A stretch of DNA of 64,000 nucleotides, taken from Pseudomonadota bacterium. Its GTDB lineage: Bacteria; Pseudomonadota; Alphaproteobacteria; Rhizobiales; Xanthobacteraceae. The notes under the pieces are model-generated. The model saw nothing but the letters and a program-made list of their open reading frames with translations, searched no databases and had not been told where the DNA came from. This document shows positions 32,012-42,998 of this stretch, piece by piece. The stretch's first letter is position 1. Every line of letters starts with the position of its first letter. The position numbers and the translations under genes were made by a program. The stretch spans positions 1 through 64,000 of the forward strand of contig JAEWJH010000039.1 of assembly GCA_023386635.1 (NCBI GenBank), given 5' to 3'.

Positions 32012-32377
32012 TCAGTAGGCCGCCCAGGGCGCGCCGTAATAGTCGTTCACCGCGCGGGCGCGCGTGCGGTCTTCCCAATCCCAGCTGTTGCCGGAATATT
32101 TGGGGGCGCCTTCGAGCCGATCCTTGGTGAGGTTGACAAGATATCCGCCGAGATCGGTATCGTAAGTTAACTGGTTCCACGGCAACGGATAATGCTCGTC
32201 GCCCATGCCGAGGAAGCCACCGAAACTCAGCACCGCATAGGCCACTTTGCCATCGCGCTTGCCGAGCATGATGCGCTCGATCGAGCCGATCTTCTCGCGG
32301 TCGGCGCCATAGACATCGGTGCCTTCGACCTTGTCGCTGCCGATCAACCCGGCGGTTTCTTGCGTTTCTGTTGCCAT
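32012..32377 (-). CDS. PRC-barrel domain protein
   Basis: The 121-residue protein has one PRC-barrel (about 12-85): LIGSDKVEGTDVYGADREKI, then AVLSFGGFLGMGDEHYPLPW and LGGYLVNLTKDRL. Small PRC-barrel proteins of this type are abundant in rhizobia and often belong to the general stress regulon. AAGGAG lies seven bases before the ATG. The leader has a near-consensus EcfG-type promoter. The molecular role is unknown. Confidence 0.85.
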   Translation of the reverse strand: MATETQETAGLIGSDKVEGTDVYGADREKIGSIERIMLGKRDGKVAYAVLSFGGFLGMGDEHYPLPWNQLTYDTDLGGYLVNLTKDRLEGAPKYSGNSWDWEDRTRARAVNDYYGAPWAAY

Positions 32378-32402
32378 CGTCAAACTCCTTGTGATGGATG
32401 GC

Positions 32403-32428
32403 AACACATCATCGGGCCGGAACGTTCC
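32403..32428 (-). promoter_or_regulatory. EcfG-type promoter, one mismatch (GGAAC-N17-TGTT)
   Basis: On the minus strand GGAAC (32428-32424) is followed after 17 bases by TGTT (32406-32403), against the consensus CGTT. The GGAAC lies inside a perfect palindrome CCGGAACGTTCCGG (32417-32430). The predicted start is about 20 nt before the PRC-barrel ATG. Confidence 0.45.
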
Positions 32429-32430
32429 GG

Positions 32431-32782
32431 CGTTCATGTCGCAGTGTCTTTCGACGCAGCAGTCGCTTCGTTCTCTACCCGCGTGGTGTGCGGCGTCCGT
32501 CTTTCTGCACGTATGTCGCGCTCTGCGTGCGAGCCGGCTTGCCTCGGCCTTCTGATCGACCTCAGCTAGGCCGGTCGGTCGCTCCGCGATGCATCAGCGT
32601 CGTGATCGAGCGGCTGGTTGATACGCGGCAAACGCTCGAATATCCCTGACCAATCAACGGGACTTTCAGAGGACAATGGGCTCCGCACGCGCCAGACAAC
32701 GTGGTCGCCCGGTACGGCGTCAGAACCCCCTTGCGCTGGTGCGCCAATAATGACAATTAAATCAGCGCGCTAGAGGCGCAGC
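32431..32782. other. Gene-free spacer before tRNA-Gly
   Basis: No credible gene is seen in this 350-nt stretch. The right end (about 32750-32765) is AT-rich and probably holds the tRNA-Gly promoter, but no clear -35/-10 pair stands out. Confidence 0.5.
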
Positions 32783-32856
32783 GCGGGTGTAGTTCAATGG
32801 TAGAACGGCAGCTTCCCAAGCTGCATACGAGGGTTCGATTCCCTTCACCCGCTCCA
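32783..32856 (+). tRNA. tRNA-Gly (anticodon CCC)
   Basis: The 74-nt gene has acceptor arms GCGGGTG and CACCCGC, discriminator T and an encoded CCA. The D-arm is GTTCAATGGTAGAAC, the anticodon stem GCAGC / GCTGC holds the loop TTCCCAA (anticodon CCC), and the T-arm is AGGGTTCGATTCCCT. Confidence 0.97.
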
Positions 32857-32879
32857 ATCTTCCCGGAACGCGCTCCGAG

Positions 32880-35213
<2,334 letters not shown>

Positions 35214-35445
35214 AGCGAAGTCCTCGTCGTCATTCTGAGTCGAAGAGGCGATATGGGCCGCGCGTGTTTGATTCTTCAAGCGCGGATCCCGCGCGGCGAC
35301 AACACAGGGGATGGTCGTCGCGGAATGGTTGACAGCGCGCCTTTCGCGCGGATGACCGGCGCATTGCATCCATGATGTGGCCGGACGGCGCAGGATCGAC
35401 TATGAGGGTTTGGATTGAACGATCGTCTTCTGCCCCGATGACCCT

Positions 35446-36435
35446 ATGAGCCGAAACTTGGATCAGACCGCTGCATCAGTTGCTCTGCCCGACCTGCCGT
35501 TGCCGGAGCCGTCGGCGGTCGTGCCGCTGACCATGAGCGACGGCGCGGTGATCGTCCTGCGCCGGCACGGCACGGTCGGTGCGCCGCGGCTGGCGCTTAG
35601 TCACGGCAATGGCCTCGCCATCAATGCCTATGCGCCGTTCTGGCGTCTCCTGGCCGAGCACCATGAATTGGTGCTGTTTGACGTGCGCAACCACGGCCTC
35701 AATCCGCTGCACACGCGCGAAGGCCATAACTGGGCGCGCATCTTCCTCGACTTCGAGGAAATCTATCAGGGCATTCAGCGCGCATTCGGTGCCGCGCCGA
35801 CGGTCGGCGTGTTCCATTCGCTATCGGCCATCGCCTCGCTGCAACACACGCTGGGGCAGACCGAGCAAGGGCAGGAGCAGCGCTGGGCGGCACTCGCGCT
35901 GTTCGATCCGCCGATCTGCCCTCGGCTCGGTCATCCGCTCTATGACGAGCATTTCGCCGATATGCGGAGTATGACCGATCGCGCCAGCCGACGGCCGGAA
36001 AGCTATGCGTCACCGCAGGAGTTTGCGGCGCAGATCGCAACGCGACGGCAGTTCGCGCGGCTGGTGCCGGACGCGCCAATGGCGCTGGCGCGCGCGACGC
36101 TGCGGCAAGAGAACGACGGCCGCTGGCGTCTCTGCAATCCGCGCGATTTCGAGGCGAGCCTGTATCTCTCGCAGGACGACACGACACTGTGGCCGCGCAT
36201 GCGCGGATTGCCGGTGCCGACGATTCTGATCGGCGGCGATCCGACGGTATCCGATACCCCGGCCGCCAAGGTCTGCGCGGCGCTGCACGATGAACTCGGC
36301 ATCGCCTATCACGCGGTGCCCGACACGACGCATTTCCTGCAGACCGAACGGCCGCAGGCTTGCGTCGACGTGTTGCGGCAATTCCTGATGCAACACCGGC
36401 TTGCCGCCACCGATGCAGAGTCCCTCAAAGGATGA
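35446..36435 (+). CDS. Alpha/beta hydrolase
   Basis: The 329-residue protein has the fold's oxyanion region LALSHGNGLAINAY, then FDVRNHGLNP, a nucleophile elbow VFHSLSAIA (Ser in H-S-L-S-A, not the usual GxSxG), a probable acid in LIGGDPTVSD and the base His in DTTHFLQ. It is a predicted cytoplasmic hydrolase of unknown substrate. Its 3' end overlaps the Rieske beta-subunit gene by 11 bases on the other strand. Hydrolases of this fold act on ring-cleavage products, so a role alongside that operon is possible. Confidence 0.8.
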   Translation: MSRNLDQTAASVALPDLPLPEPSAVVPLTMSDGAVIVLRRHGTVGAPRLALSHGNGLAINAYAPFWRLLAEHHELVLFDVRNHGLNPLHTREGHNWARIFLDFEEIYQGIQRAFGAAPTVGVFHSLSAIASLQHTLGQTEQGQEQRWAALALFDPPICPRLGHPLYDEHFADMRSMTDRASRRPESYASPQEFAAQIATRRQFARLVPDAPMALARATLRQENDGRWRLCNPRDFEASLYLSQDDTTLWPRMRGLPVPTILIGGDPTVSDTPAAKVCAALHDELGIAYHAVPDTTHFLQTERPQACVDVLRQFLMQHRLAATDAESLKG

Positions 36436-37024
36436 TGCTGGGATTGCGCAGCGACTGGTCGCAGTTGATCAGGTTGACCTGCTTGCACTGAATCAGCCAG
36501 CGGCCGTCGTGCTGCTTCAGGCGATGACCGGTCCAGCCGGTCAGCATTCGCGTTTCATTGTCCCAGAATTCGCTGGTGATGAAGTTCGACCGCACCATCA
36601 GCTCGTCGGGGCGCGCGGTGCGGAACACCTCGACATTGCCGATCAGCCGCACCGTGCGCGACGGCGGCGCCTGCGACCAGGCATAGCCGGTGCGGAAGCG
36701 GAAGATGCGGTCCTCGGTGCGGCGGCGGTCGTCGAACGTGACGGCCACCTGCGTGCGCGGATCGCCGCCGTCCGGCGTCGCCGGTACCCAATAAACGAAG
36801 TTCGGCAGATAGAGCGTCAGCCATTCCTCATAGAGATATTTGTCGAGCAGCCGCGCCTCGCGCTCCAGCAGCATGCGGACGCGCTCGCGGATCGCGATGT
36901 CATCGACCGCGAGTTTGTCGTCCTGCCAGTCGGTATAGGCGGCGACGAGGTCGGCATAGAAGTCGTCGGTGACGTAATAGGAAAACCGCGACGGATCGTG
37001 GTTGGGCACGGCTGGCGAATTCAT
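36425..37024 (-). CDS. Aromatic-ring-hydroxylating dioxygenase, beta (small) subunit
   Basis: The 199-residue protein has the NTF2-like fold of ring-hydroxylating dioxygenase small subunits (ERVRMLLEREARLLDKYLYEEWLTLYLP near residue 60, then RTEDRIFRFRTGYAWSQAPPSRTVRLIGNVEV). It stabilises the alpha3-beta3 oxygenase and carries no cofactor. It lies 13 nt downstream of the alpha-subunit gene in one operon with a glutamine synthetase-like gene. No ferredoxin or reductase gene follows. Confidence 0.9.
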   Translation of the reverse strand: MNSPAVPNHDPSRFSYYVTDDFYADLVAAYTDWQDDKLAVDDIAIRERVRMLLEREARLLDKYLYEEWLTLYLPNFVYWVPATPDGGDPRTQVAVTFDDRRRTEDRIFRFRTGYAWSQAPPSRTVRLIGNVEVFRTARPDELMVRSNFITSEFWDNETRMLTGWTGHRLKQHDGRWLIQCKQVNLINCDQSLRNPSIIL

Positions 37025-37037
37025 GTCATGGCTCCCC

Positions 37038-38390
37038 TTATGGCTCCCGCTGCACGGTGAGCCGCGGTTCGGCCTGCATCAGCCGCTTCCACTCCATGAT
37101 GTATTCGCGCATGAACACCTCGTCGGTGGCGGGGCCATAGATCACGCCCTGCTCATCGGTCCGGAAGCGTTCGGGCATGCCCATGCCGCGGTTCATGTAA
37201 ATCCATTCGTCCTCGAGACAGGCGAGGCCGCGCTGGATCTGTTCAAAGTTAGTGATGTCGTCGACCTCGCCGAGATTGGGGAAGCCTTCCTGCGTGCGCA
37301 TACGGAGCGTGTTGATCTCACGCAGCACGTCGTCGCCGATTGTGCCGTCCACGTCTTCGATCTTGGTGCCGTACCAGACCGCGTTGGTCTCATCGACCGA
37401 TACCGGCTCGATCACCTGGATGTGGTTGCCGAGCAGCGACAGGTTCGGGAACACATTGATGTTCATCGGCTCCGAGCCGGCATAGTCCAGCACGGCTTCG
37501 GCGCGGGCGCCGAGCTTGGCGCGCAATTTCTCGGCGACGTGTTCCATGCCGGGATGAAGCGATTCGATCGCCCACAGCCCGCCGTCGCGCTTCTGCAGGT
37601 TTGGCCGCTTGTCCTTGTAGTGGTGGCCGTTGCCGGTATAGGCGACATACATCTCCAGCTTGTCCGGCGAGTTCTTGTAGTAGGACATGCCCTTCTCGCC
37701 GTCGTTGAAGCGCGCTTCGGTCTCGATCAGCGAGCGATGCGAATAGATGACGTGATAGCCGTCCGCCGAATTGTCGTAGGCGAGCTTCCAGTTGCCCTTG
37801 AATTTCAGCCGGTTCGCCTCGCAGACGACGATCTTGCCGCCGGGATTGCGGTCGATCCATTCGTCCATCGGCTTCTTGATCGGGCCGAGATAGTCGGAGA
37901 GCGACGGCGCCTCCATGTTCAGGGTGCCGAAGATGAACCCGCGATAGCTCTCGACGCGCGGCACCTGCGCCAGATTGAATTTCGGGTCGCGGAAGTCGAC
38001 CGCATAACCGTCCGGCCACGGCACGCCGCGGATGCGTCCGTTATTGAGATAGCTCCAGCCGTGATACGGGCACTGGAACGAGCGGCTGTTGCCTTTCTCC
38101 CAGCGGCAGAGGGTCGTGCCGCGATGGGTGCAGCGGTTGTACAAGGCGCGCACCTTGCCGTCGTTGTCGCGGCAGATGATGATCGGCCGCAGCCCGAGCT
38201 TGCCGGTGATGAAATCGTTGTTGTTCGGAATCTGGCTTTCATGCGCCAGATAGACCCACACCGCGCCGAAGACATGCGTCAGTTCGCGCTGGAAGATCTC
38301 CGGATCGGCATAGATCAGCCGGTGCACGCGGTCTTCCTGCACCAGTTCGTCCCAGTCGTAGCCGCCGCCATTCCCTGATCGTTGCAGCAT
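37038..38390 (-). CDS. Rieske non-haem iron aromatic-ring-hydroxylating dioxygenase, alpha (large) subunit
   Basis: The 450-residue protein has a Rieske [2Fe-2S] site at Cys87-x-His89 and Cys107-x2-His110 (RCTHRGTTLC, FQCPYHGW). The mononuclear iron site has Asp210, His213 and His218 in NSADGYHVIYSHR, with bridging Asp210. Such enzymes add O2 across an aromatic ring using NADH through a reductase. The neighbours (beta subunit and a glutamine synthetase-like protein) match the order in aniline-type pathways. A reductase must come from elsewhere. GAGGTG precedes the ATG. Confidence 0.93.
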   Translation of the reverse strand: MLQRSGNGGGYDWDELVQEDRVHRLIYADPEIFQRELTHVFGAVWVYLAHESQIPNNNDFITGKLGLRPIIICRDNDGKVRALYNRCTHRGTTLCRWEKGNSRSFQCPYHGWSYLNNGRIRGVPWPDGYAVDFRDPKFNLAQVPRVESYRGFIFGTLNMEAPSLSDYLGPIKKPMDEWIDRNPGGKIVVCEANRLKFKGNWKLAYDNSADGYHVIYSHRSLIETEARFNDGEKGMSYYKNSPDKLEMYVAYTGNGHHYKDKRPNLQKRDGGLWAIESLHPGMEHVAEKLRAKLGARAEAVLDYAGSEPMNINVFPNLSLLGNHIQVIEPVSVDETNAVWYGTKIEDVDGTIGDDVLREINTLRMRTQEGFPNLGEVDDITNFEQIQRGLACLEDEWIYMNRGMGMPERFRTDEQGVIYGPATDEVFMREYIMEWKRLMQAEPRLTVQREP

Positions 38391-38407
38391 GTCGGCACCT
38401 CGTCGCG

Positions 38408-39898
38408 TCAGAAGAATTCGAAATACTCGTCCTGCTCCCATGCCGTCGGCTCATGGCCGGCGGTGAGCTTGTTGTCCTCGAGCCAGCGTGCGAAGCGGCC
38501 GGCTTCGGTGCGCTTGATCTTGAGGAAGTAGTCCATGAACAGCGGACCGAACTGTGTCTTGAACGTCTCGTCGCCCTCGAGCGCGGTCAGCGCGTCGGGC
38601 AGATTGGCCGGCAAACGCGGCTTGTCGGCGGAATAGGGCTCTTCGTTCGCCGGACCGGGATCGCGCTTATTGTCGATGCCGTCGAGGCCGCTGACGAGCT
38701 GCGAGGCGATGAACAGATAGGGATTGGCGCTCGGCTCGCCGACGCGGTTCTCTATCCGCGTCGCGCCGCTGCCGTAGCCGCCGAGCACGCGCAGCATCAC
38801 GCCGCGATGGTCGAAAGCCCAGGTGCAGCGGTCCGGCGCCAGCGAATTCGGCCGGAAGCGGCGATAGCCGTTGACGGTCGGCGTGGTGAACGGCGTCGCC
38901 GCGACGCCGTGCTCCAGCAGGCCGCCGAGATACTGCGAGGCGAGCGGCGAGACGAGGTCGTTGCTGCTGTCCGCGGCGAACAGGTTGCGGCCGCTCGCTT
39001 TCTCGACAAGCGACTGGTGCAGATGCCAGCCGCTCGAATAGTAACCGGCCAGCGCCGGGCGCGGCATGAAGGTGGCGAAATAGCCGAGCCGCCGCGCCAT
39101 CTGCCGCGTCGCCGTGCGGAACAGGATGAGATTGTCGGCCGCGCGCAGCGCATCTTCCGGCGCGAAGGTGCATTCCACCTGGCCGGGCCCCCATTCCTTT
39201 TCGATCGAGGTCAGCGGCAGGTCGAGCGCGGTGTAGCAATCCGCCAGCGCCGACATGGCGCCCTGGATCAGGTCGAAATTGGTTTCCGAATGCAGCGAGA
39301 AGCCGGGCTCGGCCGGATAAGTGCGCAGCGCGCGGCCGCGCCGTCCCGGAGAGCCCACATGCTCCAGCGTCAGATGCTCTTCCGCGGGCCGCAGCAGATA
39401 CCACTCGACCTCGAGACCGACGCGGCAGCCCATCCCGCGCTCGGCGAGGCGGCGGAGTTGTTTCTTGAGCAGATGCCGCGTCGAGAAGTGAAACGGTTTG
39501 CCGTCGGTGAAATACTCGTCGCAGAGGATCCAGCCGATGTCCGGCGCCCACGGCAGCACGCGGAACGTGCCGGGATCGGGGACGATGGTGAGGTTCGGCG
39601 AGCCGGTCATCTCCGGCAGACCCATGCCGCCGCCGGGCAGGAACGAGCCGAACACCCGCGCGCCAGAGGCATCGAGCGTCGTCGTCGCGACGTTGATGTT
39701 GTAGCCGTTGGTCAGGGCGCCGAGGAATGCCGGCACGGTGAGCAGTTTCGCACGCGAAATCCCGTGCGGGTCCGGCCAGGCGACGCGCACCAGCTTGATG
39801 TCGCCCTGCGCCAGTCGGGCGCGGATCGTGGCTGCCTGCTGGTGCTGCGCGTCGGTCCACAGACCGTGTTTGTCGATGAAGCTGTCGGATCGGGACAT
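38408..39898 (-). CDS. Glutamine synthetase-family ligase (gamma-glutamyl-amine synthetase-like)
   Basis: The 496-residue protein has glutamine synthetase catalytic signatures: GLEVEWYLL (metal Glu), SSGWHLHQSL (GS glycine/His loop), VNGYRRFRPNSLAPDRCTWAFDHRGVMLRV (ATP and glutamate) and ENRVGEPSANPYL. It is more like PuuA/TdnQ/IpuC-type ligases, which join glutamate to amines, than housekeeping GlnA. It heads an operon with Rieske alpha and beta subunits (17 and 13 nt gaps). Inference: it activates an amine as a gamma-glutamyl amide before dioxygenation. An ATG nine bases upstream (39907) is an alternative start. Confidence 0.85.
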   Translation of the reverse strand: MSRSDSFIDKHGLWTDAQHQQAATIRARLAQGDIKLVRVAWPDPHGISRAKLLTVPAFLGALTNGYNINVATTTLDASGARVFGSFLPGGGMGLPEMTGSPNLTIVPDPGTFRVLPWAPDIGWILCDEYFTDGKPFHFSTRHLLKKQLRRLAERGMGCRVGLEVEWYLLRPAEEHLTLEHVGSPGRRGRALRTYPAEPGFSLHSETNFDLIQGAMSALADCYTALDLPLTSIEKEWGPGQVECTFAPEDALRAADNLILFRTATRQMARRLGYFATFMPRPALAGYYSSGWHLHQSLVEKASGRNLFAADSSNDLVSPLASQYLGGLLEHGVAATPFTTPTVNGYRRFRPNSLAPDRCTWAFDHRGVMLRVLGGYGSGATRIENRVGEPSANPYLFIASQLVSGLDGIDNKRDPGPANEEPYSADKPRLPANLPDALTALEGDETFKTQFGPLFMDYFLKIKRTEAGRFARWLEDNKLTAGHEPTAWEQDEYFEFF

Positions 39899-39942
39899 TG
39901 CAATCATTCCAAGGCTGGAGTGTGCGCCGGACCATCCAGTAT

Positions 39943-39954
39943 ATTCAAATGAAT
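39943..39954. promoter_or_regulatory. Inverted repeat ATTCA-AA-TGAAT, candidate LysR operator
   Basis: The 12-bp inverted repeat is centred in the 87-bp gap between the divergent glutamine synthetase-like and LysR genes. It stands out as AT-rich in this genome. A LysR regulator encoded next door would bind such a site and could control both directions. Confidence 0.5.
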
Positions 39955-39985
39955 TGTCCGCTCTCATTCATGTCGATTCTGGCAT

Positions 39986-41035
39986 ATGTCAAAAACCCGC
40001 CCTCGGCCCCGCTCCACCCCTGGCAAGCCCCGGTCTCAGCCTCGCGCTGGGCCGAAGCCACGTGCGCCGATGCTGCGCCGGCGGGTGCGGCTGCGCCAGC
40101 TCGAATTGCTGGCGGCGCTGGCGCAGGCGCCGACCCTGAGCGCGGCCGCGCGCGCGGTGAACCTGTCGCAGCCGGCGGCGTCGAAACTGCTCAATCGCTT
40201 GGCCGCCGATCTCGGCGTTCCGCTGTTCGAGCGTGCCGGGCGCACCTTGCGGCCGACGGCGGCGGGGCAGGCGCTGCTGCGCCGTGCCGCGGCAATGATC
40301 GGCGATCTCGACCGGACGCAGGACGAACTCGGTGCGATCGGCGAGGGGCTGGTCGGCTCGGCGCGGCTCGGCGCCGGTGTCGGCTCCTGCTACGTGCTGG
40401 TGCCGCATGCGCTGGTCGATCTGCTGGAGGCCGCGCCGGACATTTCCGTGACCGTGCGCGAAGGCACGATCGGCGAACTGCTCGGCGGTCTGCGCGCGGG
40501 GCATTTCGATCTGGTGGTTGGCCGGCTCGATGCGCCGCTCACCGACCGAACGCTGGCGGTCGAGGAGTTGTACGATCCGCCGATGCAGGTCGTGTGCGGG
40601 CGGCGCCATCCGCTCGCCCGACGGTCTTCCGCGTCGGGTCGCGATCTGCGCTGGAGCGACGTCGCGGATGCGGAGTGGGTGCTGCCGGAGGACGGCACGC
40701 CGATGCGGCGTGGTGTCGAAGCACTGTTCCGAAGGCTGCATCGGCCGCCGCGCCGCGCGCTGATCGAATCTTCGTCAGTACAGACCAATGTCGCCTTGCT
40801 GTCGCAGCGCGATCTGCTGTGGGTGCTGTCGGCGGATATCGCCGCCTATTTCGCACATCTCGGTGCGCTGCATGTGTTGCCGTTGCCGCGGCTGCAGGGG
40901 CCGTCGCCGGTGGTGCTTGCTTATCCGCGCGATCGCAGTCTGTCGCCGGCAGCGGCGCGGCTGCGCGATTGCCTCAAGCGCGCCAGCGTGGCGATGCGCG
41001 GTGAAGGCAAGAAAGCAGAAAACAAGAGCGCATGA
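39986..41035 (+). CDS. LysR-family transcriptional regulator of the Rieske operon
   Basis: The 349-residue protein begins with an unusual basic Pro/Arg-rich segment (about 1-33, then RRRVRLRQLELL). A LysR winged helix follows (LSAAARAVNLSQPAASKLLNRL, about 51-72) and a GbpR/CbbR-like effector domain (about 115-330). The divergent position, 87 bp from the glutamine synthetase-like/Rieske operon, strongly suggests that it controls it. A bidirectional terminator follows. Confidence 0.88.
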   Translation: MSKTRPRPRSTPGKPRSQPRAGPKPRAPMLRRRVRLRQLELLAALAQAPTLSAAARAVNLSQPAASKLLNRLAADLGVPLFERAGRTLRPTAAGQALLRRAAAMIGDLDRTQDELGAIGEGLVGSARLGAGVGSCYVLVPHALVDLLEAAPDISVTVREGTIGELLGGLRAGHFDLVVGRLDAPLTDRTLAVEELYDPPMQVVCGRRHPLARRSSASGRDLRWSDVADAEWVLPEDGTPMRRGVEALFRRLHRPPRRALIESSSVQTNVALLSQRDLLWVLSADIAAYFAHLGALHVLPLPRLQGPSPVVLAYPRDRSLSPAAARLRDCLKRASVAMRGEGKKAENKSA

Positions 41036-41050
41036 AACAGGAGCGCATGT

Positions 41051-41084
41051 AAAAAAGCCGGCCATGCGGAGCATGACCGGCTTT
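41051..41084. terminator. Bidirectional rho-independent terminator
   Basis: The stem AAAGCCGG-C-CATGC / GCATG-A-CCGGCTTT (41054-41084, one mismatch, GGA loop) lies between convergent genes. The minus-strand reading is followed by TTTTTT, so it mainly ends the secreted deacetylase gene. The plus side has a weaker T-tract. Confidence 0.78.
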
Positions 41085-41105
41085 GTTGCTGAGCGCTGAT
41101 CGCGC

Positions 41106-41993
41106 TTATTCGCTGATCGTCTTGATCACGCTCGACATCGGCCGGGCGTTCTCGACGCCGCCGCCGATCTCCTTCTTGGTGATCTCGTCGAATTCCGGAA
41201 GCGACTTCAGAGGCTCCTTGCCCTTGATCTGCACGACCTTGTAGCCGCCCGCATGCAGGCGATCGAGCAACGGACCGATCGCCAGAGCGGTCGAGCCCTG
41301 GAAGTCGTGCATCAGGATGATGCCCTTGCCGCGCTTGTCGAGTTTCTTCATCACCGTCTCGATGACCGGCTCCGGCTTGCGCGCCTTGAAGTCGAACGAG
41401 TCGACGTCGGTCGAGAACATCGCGATGTTGCGCGAGCCGACATACTTCACCATCTCCGGCGGATGGCGCAGCGCCGGGAAGCGGATGAACGGCGCGATCG
41501 GCTTGCCGCCGAGCGCCACGCTGACGGCGCTGATGCCCTTCTCGATCTCAGCCTTGGCGTCTTCCTCGGTGAGCTTTTTGTTCGACAGGTCTTTATGCGA
41601 CCAGGTGTGCGAGCCGATCGTGTGGCCGGCCGCCGCGACCTGCTTGAGGATTTCCGGATGCCAGCCGGCGTGCTTGCCGATCGGGAAGAACAGCGCCTTG
41701 GTGCAATGATCGGCGAGCGCCTTCAGCACCATCGGTGTGTGGCCCGGCCACGGACCGTCGTCGAATGTCAGCACCACTTCCTTGTCGCGCAGGAAGTCAT
41801 AGGCCTTGAAGTGTTCGAAGCCGAAGCCCGGACCACCGGTGGTGTCGATCTCGACCACGCGCGCGACGCCGAGCGCGTTCGGATGCCCGGCGCATTCGGT
41901 GATGACCTTCGCACCTTCGGCATTCTGGGCCGACGCCGAGCCGGCCGCGAGCGCTGCCGAAACCGCCACGATGAACGCAAAACTCGTCCGCAT
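41106..41993 (-). CDS. Secreted polysaccharide deacetylase (NodB domain)
   Basis: This 295-residue exported protein has a signal peptide (about 1-22, SASAQ) and a complete NodB domain: TFDDGPWPGHT (catalytic and metal Asp), SHTWSHKDL (metal His pair), the Arg/Pro motif FIRFPALRHP and the C-terminal ILMHDFQG. It should remove acetyl groups from a glycan such as peptidoglycan or exopolysaccharide in the periplasm. GGAGGA precedes the ATG. Unlike the deacetylase-fold enzyme at 29872, all metal motifs are intact. Confidence 0.9.
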   Translation of the reverse strand: MRTSFAFIVAVSAALAAGSASAQNAEGAKVITECAGHPNALGVARVVEIDTTGGPGFGFEHFKAYDFLRDKEVVLTFDDGPWPGHTPMVLKALADHCTKALFFPIGKHAGWHPEILKQVAAAGHTIGSHTWSHKDLSNKKLTEEDAKAEIEKGISAVSVALGGKPIAPFIRFPALRHPPEMVKYVGSRNIAMFSTDVDSFDFKARKPEPVIETVMKKLDKRGKGIILMHDFQGSTALAIGPLLDRLHAGGYKVVQIKGKEPLKSLPEFDEITKKEIGGGVENARPMSSVIKTISE

Positions 41994-42221
41994 TGTCGTC
42001 TTCCTCCGGCTCGCGAGAGCCATGTTTTCGCCTCGTCTGTGTCGCGCTTTACATGCGCGGCTTTAACCATGCGAGTCAACGAAGCGGCGGGGAATGCTTA
42101 AAATGCTGCTTTTTAATCGACGGTTATGGTTAACGCCGCGACCGCGCGGCCTGTTGTGGGGAGGCGGCAGGAGGCTTATGTCATTGGTCCTGCCGGCGAT
42201 TGCCGGTTCGGGGACTCGGTC

Positions 42222-42377
42222 ATGCCAGTTATTGCTTCGCCGGCGCGTGCGCCGGTCTTGTGGATAGCGTTCGCGGTGGGCGGCGGCCTGTTCGCCGCGG
42301 CGGCCGTGCTGTGGGGGTATTATGGCACCGCTCTATTCTTCGAGACCCTGCGGGCCGGCCTCGCCGCCTGTTTCTAA
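42222..42377 (+). CDS. 51-residue single-pass membrane peptide upstream of the SCO1 gene
   Basis: The small protein has one long hydrophobic helix (VLWIAFAVGGGLFAAAAVLWGYYGTALFF) with short polar ends. A GGGGAC signal precedes the ATG at 42222; an in-frame ATG at 42126 would add 32 residues without a hydrophobic start. It ends 33 nt before the SCO1 gene in the same direction, and the two may be cotranscribed. A role in cytochrome oxidase assembly is only suggested by position. Confidence 0.6.
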   Translation: MPVIASPARAPVLWIAFAVGGGLFAAAAVLWGYYGTALFFETLRAGLAACF

Positions 42378-42410
42378 GTTCGCACCGACCCGTCAATCCC
42401 GATCGTTGTC

Positions 42411-42998
42411 ATGAATCCCAAAACCACCCGGATCGTCCTGGCCGCTTCCGCCTTCCTGCTCGGCCTCGTCCTGTTCTTCGTCACCGCCATGCTGATGGGC
42501 GGCCGCAGCGCGACACCGGTCGCCGCCATCGGCGGACCGTTCACGCTCACTAACCAGAATGGCGCCACGGTCACGGACGCAGACTTCAAGGGCAAACCCC
42601 ATCTCGTATTTTTCGGATTCACCCATTGCCCCGATGTCTGCCCGACAACGCTGTTCGAAATTTCGGAACTGATGCGCGCGCTCGGCAAGGATGCCGACGG
42701 TGTGAACGCGCTGTTCGTCACGGTCGATCCGGAACGCGATACGCCGGCAGCCATGAAGGACTATCTGACCAGCTTCGATTCGCACATCACCGGCCTGACG
42801 GGGGACACCGCGGCGATCGCCGCCATCGAGAAATCCTATCGCGTCTACGCCAAGAAGGTGCCGACAACCGGTGACGACTATACGATGGACCACACCGCCA
42901 TCGTCTATCTGATGGACAAGAGCGGCAAATTCGTCCGGCCGTTCGACATGAAGCGTAAACCGGATGAGGCCGCGGCGGAATTGCGCCGCTATCTTTGA
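42411..42998 (+). CDS. SCO1/SenC family copper chaperone
   Basis: The 195-residue protein has an N-terminal membrane anchor (about 8-29) and a thioredoxin-like periplasmic domain. The copper ligands are present: Cys73 and Cys77 (THCPDVCP) and His161 (YTMDHTAIVYLMD). SCO proteins deliver copper to the CuA site of cytochrome c oxidase. No oxidase genes are adjacent. The last codons overlap the convergent glycosyltransferase gene by 10 bases. Confidence 0.92.
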   Translation: MNPKTTRIVLAASAFLLGLVLFFVTAMLMGGRSATPVAAIGGPFTLTNQNGATVTDADFKGKPHLVFFGFTHCPDVCPTTLFEISELMRALGKDADGVNALFVTVDPERDTPAAMKDYLTSFDSHITGLTGDTAAIAAIEKSYRVYAKKVPTTGDDYTMDHTAIVYLMDKSGKFVRPFDMKRKPDEAAAELRRYL

